A stretch of DNA of 64,000 nt from CADEDH01 sp047974625 (GTDB taxonomy: Bacteria; Actinomycetota; Acidimicrobiia; Acidimicrobiales; SZUA-35): the NCBI GenBank assembly GCA_047974625.1, contig JBKECK010000019.1, forward strand, positions 1 through 64,000, written 5' to 3'. Below, piece by piece: positions 60,332 through 64,000 of this stretch. The notes below the pieces were generated by a model. That model had not been told where the DNA came from and made no database searches. It saw nothing but the letters and a program-made list of their open reading frames with translations. Positions within the stretch are counted from its first letter, which is position 1, and each line of letters begins with the position of its first letter. Position numbers and translations under genes: made by a program.

Positions 60332-61704
60332 GGAGCCTCGGCTCCGGGCAGCCGGCTCAGGGCATCGGCCACCCGCTCCTCCGGGTAGTCGTGGTCGACG
60401 ATGTCGCCGGCCAGGAACCGGGCGTAGGCGGCCAGATCAAGGTGGCCGTGCCCGCACAGGGCGGTGAGGATCACCCGCTCCTCCCCGGCCTCCCGGGCGT
60501 CCAGGGCGGCCCGGACGGTACCGGCCAGGGCGTGGGTGGGTTCGGGGGCGGGGACGATCCCCTCGGTCCGGGCGAACTGGATCCCGGCCTCGAAACACTC
60601 GGTCTGGGGGATGGCCTCGGCCTCGATCAGGCCCAGCTCGTAGATGTGGGACAGGAGGGGGGCCATGCCGTGGTACCGGAGACCGCCGGCGTGGATGGGG
60701 TCGGGGATGAAGTCGTGCCCCAGGGTGTGCATCTTCAGCAGGGGGGTCATGCCGGCGGCGTCGCCGAAGTCGTAGGCGTAGACGCCCTTGGTGAGGGTGG
60801 GACAGGCGGCCGGTTCGACGGCCTGGATGACCGGCGACATGGTGCCGGCCAGCTTTTCCCTCAGGAACGGGAAGGCCAGGCCACCGAAGTTCGAGCCGCC
60901 CCCGGCGCAGCCGACGATCAGGTCGGGCACATCACCCACCCGGGCCAGTTGGAGCAGGGCCTCCTCACCGATGATGGTCTGGTGCAGCAGCACGTGGTTG
61001 AGCACGCTGCCCAAGGCGTAGCGGATCCCGGGGTTCGCTACCGCCAACTCGACCGCTTCGGAGATGGCCAGACCGAGGCTGCCCGGGGTGTCCGGATCGG
61101 CGGCGAGGGCGGCCCGACCGGCCGCGGTCAGCTCCGAGGGGCTGGGGTGGACGGTGGCCCCGAAGGTCTCGATCATGGCCTTGCGGTAGGGCTTCTGGTC
61201 GTAGGAGGCGCGGACCTGCCAGATCTCGCACTCCATCTCGTACAGGGCGCAGGCGAAGGCCAGGGCGGCGCCCCACTGGCCGGCCCCGGTCTCGGTGGTG
61301 AGCTTGGTGACTCCCTCCGCAGCGTTGTAGTAGGCCTGCGGGACGGCTGTGTTGGGCTTGTGGGAACCAGCCGGGCTGACGCCCTCGTACTTGTAGTAGA
61401 TCCGGGCCGGGGTACCGAGGGCCTTCTCCAGGCGGTGGGCCCGGTAGAGGGGCGAGGGCCTCCAGAGCCGGTAGACGTCGAGCACCTCGTCCGGGATGTC
61501 GATGTAGCGGTCGGTGGAGACCTCCTGGGCGATCAGGGCGGCCGGGACGAGGGGGGCCAGATCGTCCGGGCCGACCGGCTGCCGGGTGCCGGGATGAAGG
61601 GGCGGCGGCGGGGGTGCGGGCAGGTCGGGAACGATGTTGTACCAGCGGGTCGGCATCTCCGACTCGTCGAGGAGGATCTTGTGGTTCGACGCCAGATCAG
61701 CCAA
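60328..61704 (-). CDS. TrpB2-type tryptophan synthase beta-like PLP enzyme
   Basis: 458 residues, the length of TrpB2 rather than TrpB1 (~400). The PLP lysine is Lys116 in PAGSHKPNTA, the phosphate-binding GCAGGGSNFGG is further on, and TGAGQWG and the C-terminal ALCGHGHLDL segment are typical of the group. TrpB2 enzymes make tryptophan from indole and serine or act on related substrates (for example phosphoserine). It is co-transcribed with the ArfA-like gene (4-base overlap) rather than a trp operon. Confidence 0.9.
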   Translation of the reverse strand: MADLASNHKILLDESEMPTRWYNIVPDLPAPPPPPLHPGTRQPVGPDDLAPLVPAALIAQEVSTDRYIDIPDEVLDVYRLWRPSPLYRAHRLEKALGTPARIYYKYEGVSPAGSHKPNTAVPQAYYNAAEGVTKLTTETGAGQWGAALAFACALYEMECEIWQVRASYDQKPYRKAMIETFGATVHPSPSELTAAGRAALAADPDTPGSLGLAISEAVELAVANPGIRYALGSVLNHVLLHQTIIGEEALLQLARVGDVPDLIVGCAGGGSNFGGLAFPFLREKLAGTMSPVIQAVEPAACPTLTKGVYAYDFGDAAGMTPLLKMHTLGHDFIPDPIHAGGLRYHGMAPLLSHIYELGLIEAEAIPQTECFEAGIQFARTEGIVPAPEPTHALAGTVRAALDAREAGEERVILTALCGHGHLDLAAYARFLAGDIVDHDYPEERVADALSRLPGAEAP

Positions 61705-61789
61705 TGGGGTTGCCTTCTCCTCCCCACCCGGCGGGGATCACATGTGCTGGACTGTCATGCTAGTGGTGACGCGCCCGGCGGCCCCGATG

Positions 61790-62077
61790 TCATTCGATCT
61801 CGATCAGCTCCTCGAATTCGAGGAAGATGCACTCCCCCGGGCAGTCGGAGGCGGCGTGGACCACGTCGGCCTCGGCCTCCACCGGCACCACGGCCAGCTC
61901 GAACGACCCGCCCGGATCGTTGAAGACCTTGGTGCCCTCGACGCAGTAGGCGATGCCGTCCTCGAGAATGGTGAAGACCGACGGGGCGTGGTCGGTGCAC
62001 AACCCGTCACCGGTGCACAGGTCCTGGTCGATCCAGACCCGGAGGCGGCCGCTGGTGGCCGCGGTGGCCCCGTTCAT
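61790..62077 (-). CDS. Ferredoxin (3Fe-4S or 4Fe-4S type, P450-associated kind)
   Basis: 95 residues from ATG 62077; GTG 62152 would add 25 Pro/Gly-rich residues and neither start has a strong ribosome site. The Cys pattern is DLCTGDGLC, an isolated Cys in GIAYC, and CPGECI near the C-terminus, as in the small ferredoxins that serve actinobacterial P450 enzymes (3Fe-4S clusters when the second Cys is lost or shifted). It might feed the P450 pair 38 kb away, but this is only a guess. The gene is divergent from aroC. Confidence 0.88.
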   Translation of the reverse strand: MNGATAATSGRLRVWIDQDLCTGDGLCTDHAPSVFTILEDGIAYCVEGTKVFNDPGGSFELAVVPVEAEADVVHAASDCPGECIFLEFEELIEIE

Positions 62078-62239
62078 GGACGCGGCGTCCGGGCGGGCAC
62101 CGTTACGGGAGCCGGGATTGGCCCCGTCGGGAGCCGGAGGTGGTCCGTTCACGTGGTTCGACGGTAGCCGTTGGGCCGGGGTCCGGACCCAACCCGGGCC
62201 GGTCGGGGCGGGGGTTGGGCCCGCCGGTAGCCTGAGCCG

Positions 62240-63352
62240 GTGTCGAGCAGCTTTGGCCACCTGTTCCGGATCACCACGTTCGGCGAGTCCCACGGGGTCG
62301 CCGTCGGGGTCGTGATCGACGGGTGCCCACCCGGCCTGGCCATCGACGAGGCGGCGATCCAGCACGACCTGGACCGCCGCCGGCCCGGTCAGAGCCGTCT
62401 GGTCACCCAGCGGGCCGAAGCCGACACGGTCCAGGTCCTGTCGGGCCTGTTCGAGGGCCGGACCACCGGCACCCCGATCGCCCTCATGGTCACCAACGCC
62501 GACCAGCGGCCGGGGGCCTACGATCATCTCCGTGACGTCTACCGGCCCAGCCACGCCGACTTCACCTACGACGCCAAGTACGGGCGGCGCGACCACCGGG
62601 GCGGGGGACGCTCGTCGGCCCGGGAGACCGTGGCCCGGGTGGCGGCCGGGGCGGTGGCCCGCCGGTTGTTGGCCGAGGCCGTCGGCCTGGAGGTGCTGGC
62701 CTGGGTGAGCCAGGTCCACGATCTGTCCGTCGAGCTCGATCCGGACGAGGTCACCCTCGAAGCGGTCGAGGCCGACCCGACCCGGTGCCCGGATCCGGCC
62801 ACGGCGGCGGCGATGACTGCGGCCATCGAGGAGGCCAGACGGCAGGGCGACTCCCTCGGCGGGGTGGTCACCGCCGTGGCCCGCCGGGTCCCCGCCGGCC
62901 TCGGCGAGCCCGTGTTCGACCGGCTCGACGCCGACCTGGCCAAGGCCATGCTGTCGCTGCCGGCGGCCAAGGGATTCGAGATCGGGAGTGGCTTCGCCGG
63001 CACCCACCTCACCGGTTCGGAGCACAATGACCCGTTCGTCCCCGGTATCGACGGCCGACCGGCCACCGGGTCCAACCGGTCCGGTGGCGTCCAGGGCGGG
63101 ATCAGCAACGGGGCCGACGTGGTGTGGCGAACCGCGTTCAAGCCGACCGCCACCATCGCCCGGGAGCAGAAGACCGTCACCACCTCGGGCCAGCCCACCA
63201 CCCTGGCCGCCAAGGGCCGCCACGACCCGTGCGTCCTACCCCGGGCCGTACCCATCGTGGAGGCCATGGGCCTGCTCGTGCTGGCCGACCACTGGCTCCG
63301 CCAGGAGGCCCTCCGGGTCCTGTCCAACGGGCCCGGGAACCAGCCCGGCTGA
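62240..63352 (+). CDS. aroC: Chorismate synthase
   Basis: 370 residues from GTG 62240. The signatures are FGESHG at the N-terminus, RRPGQSR, GRSSARETVARVAAGAVARRLL and the C-terminal RHDPCVLPRAVPIVEAM. It converts EPSP to chorismate with reduced FMN, the last step of the shikimate pathway and the source of the aromatic amino acids and menaquinone. The gene is divergent from the ferredoxin (162 bases apart), and no aroK or aroB follows within the window, unlike the aroC-aroK-aroB order of many actinobacteria. Confidence 0.96.
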   Translation: MSSSFGHLFRITTFGESHGVAVGVVIDGCPPGLAIDEAAIQHDLDRRRPGQSRLVTQRAEADTVQVLSGLFEGRTTGTPIALMVTNADQRPGAYDHLRDVYRPSHADFTYDAKYGRRDHRGGGRSSARETVARVAAGAVARRLLAEAVGLEVLAWVSQVHDLSVELDPDEVTLEAVEADPTRCPDPATAAAMTAAIEEARRQGDSLGGVVTAVARRVPAGLGEPVFDRLDADLAKAMLSLPAAKGFEIGSGFAGTHLTGSEHNDPFVPGIDGRPATGSNRSGGVQGGISNGADVVWRTAFKPTATIAREQKTVTTSGQPTTLAAKGRHDPCVLPRAVPIVEAMGLLVLADHWLRQEALRVLSNGPGNQPG

Positions 63353-63371
63353 CCCCGACCGCTGTCGGCCC

Positions 63372-64000
63372 CTAATCGTCGGCGTCGGGGTCGTCCGGGG
63401 TGTCGCCGTCGGCATCACCGGCGATCGGGTCAGAGGGACCGGCGTCAGAGGGACCGGCGTCAGAAGGACCGGAATCAGAAGGACCGGAATCAGAAGGACC
63501 GGTGTCGGGCTCCTCGTCGCCAGGCAGGATGGCCCCGGACTCGGGATCGGGGCCGCCGGCCCGGCGCCGCTGGCTCCGCAGGAAGGCCTCGAGTTCGGCG
63601 GCGAGATCGTCCCCGGAGGGCAGGAGTTCCTCGTTGGAGTCCACCTGGTTCTCGAGCCGAGCCACGTACTGGCGGCTCTCCTCGTCAGAGGCGACCGCCT
63701 GGTCGACCCGGCCCGACCATTCGCTGACCTCCCCGTCGAGCTCCTCATAGTCGGTGCTGACCCCGGTGGTCTGCTCCAGACGACGCAGCAGGGCCCGGGT
63801 CGCCTTGGGGTTCGGTGGACCTGGGACGTAGTGGGGCACGGCCACCCGCAGGGAGATGACGGGCACGTCGGCCCGTTCCAGCCGGGCGTTGATTACCCCG
63901 GCCAAGCTGGTCGGCCCCTGGTAGGTGGGCTGGGACAGGTTCAGCCGACGGGCCAGGTCCGGATGGACGGCGCTCCCGGTGACCGGGAACGGCCGGGTGT
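63372..64000 (-). CDS. PAC2-family protein (N-terminus beyond the window)
   Basis: The stop is at 63372; the frame remains open to base 64000, so the N-terminus lies outside. The visible part includes FPVTGSAVHPDLARRLNLSQPTYQGPTSLAGVINARLERADVPVISLRVAVPHYVPGPPNPKATRALLRRLE, which matches actinobacterial PAC2 proteins (Rv2125 type), a family named for proteasome assembly chaperones. The C-terminal ~60 residues are an acidic, low-complexity extension with five GPSD(S/A/P) units. Its role in actinobacteria is not established. Confidence 0.85.
   Translation of the reverse strand, partial: TRPFPVTGSAVHPDLARRLNLSQPTYQGPTSLAGVINARLERADVPVISLRVAVPHYVPGPPNPKATRALLRRLEQTTGVSTDYEELDGEVSEWSGRVDQAVASDEESRQYVARLENQVDSNEELLPSGDDLAAELEAFLRSQRRRAGGPDPESGAILPGDEEPDTGPSDSGPSDSGPSDAGPSDAGPSDPIAGDADGDTPDDPDADD
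63430..63504. repeat. 15-bp tandem repeat, 5 copies, in the 3' end of the PAC2 gene
   Basis: Five 15-bp units (tcaga(g/a)ggaccgg(c/a)(g/a)-type, 63430-63504) encode repeats of GPSD plus one residue. They lie about 60 bases before the stop. Confidence 0.85.

Noticed and set aside
60088..61923. A 611-residue + strand frame
   Set aside because: It runs antisense to the ArfA-like and TrpB2 genes and is Gly/Val/Asp-rich in the way of high-GC shadow frames.
1..64000. tRNA genes
   Set aside because: I looked for the T-loop GGTTCGAATCC-type sequence with an acceptor stem on both strands and found none with matching arms.

Overview
The window is about 64 kb of very GC-rich DNA from a free-living actinobacterium. 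The best fit by gene content is the class Acidimicrobiia, but this is an inference from content, not from a marker gene. Supporting signs are: a one-operon cytochrome bcc-aa3 respiratory chain with a di-haem QcrC and an actinobacterial CtaF subunit; a T-box with a short Stem I in front of ileS; F420-type PPOX and luciferase-like oxidoreductases; DUF397/DUF5753 regulators; an ArfA-like OmpA protein; a PAC2 protein; and many isolated P450, acyl-CoA ligase and SDR genes. No rRNA, tRNA, intact insertion sequence or CRISPR array was found. Both edge genes are cut by the window: an SDR/PEP-utiliser fusion on the left and a PAC2 protein on the right.

Layout. 1-4.2 kb: the fusion protein, then a ribbon-helix-helix gene coupled to a DNA methyltransferase with an extra C-terminal domain. 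4.2-6.3 kb: a lower-GC patch with two DUF397 genes and one XRE/DUF5753 regulator, resembling an acquired module. 6.4-7.7 kb: a PhyH-fold protein whose iron motif reads His-x-Ala, as in SyrB2-type halogenases. 7.8-10.2 kb: an OmpA lipoprotein and a multi-pass membrane protein. 10.7-21.1 kb: mixed housekeeping and catabolic genes (thioesterase, CutA, DEAD-box helicase, SulP transporter, TauD-family dioxygenase, DUF937, SDR, WYL regulator, acyl-CoA ligase). 21.3-23.9 kb: two tandem P450 paralogues that share a 163-bp identical tract. 24-25.5 kb: small genes.

25.5-30.3 kb is a tightly overlapping 4-hydroxybenzoate/protocatechuate operon (nicotinamidase-like hydrolase, pobA, pcaH, pcaG, pcaB, pcaC). 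It takes 4-hydroxybenzoate through protocatechuate and ring cleavage to the enol-lactone; pcaD, pcaIJ and pcaF are not here. 32.8-40.4 kb, on the minus strand, is a complete terminal respiratory operon in the order ctaE-qcrC-qcrA-qcrB-ctaC-ctaD-ctaF-ctaG-like, almost every junction being a 4-base stop/start overlap. A tandem universal stress protein lies just upstream.

41.5-64 kb holds a COQ4-motif protein, a class V aminotransferase, ileS with its T-box leader and a duplicated 3' end, F420-type enzymes, a site-2 protease preceded by a strong candidate Mn(II) (yybP-ykoY) riboswitch, an SDR, a diguanylate cyclase, a TrkA-C membrane protein, a geranylgeranyl-reductase-like flavoprotein, a malonyl-CoA-synthetase-like ligase, DoxX, an ArfA-like protein overlapping a TrpB2-type synthase, a ferredoxin, aroC and a PAC2 protein.

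The most unusual items are the His-x-Ala halogenase candidate, the riboswitch-protease pairing with the start codon inside the switching helix, the exact COQ4 motif, the P450 conversion tract, and a recurring habit of short tandem repeats at the 3' ends of genes.
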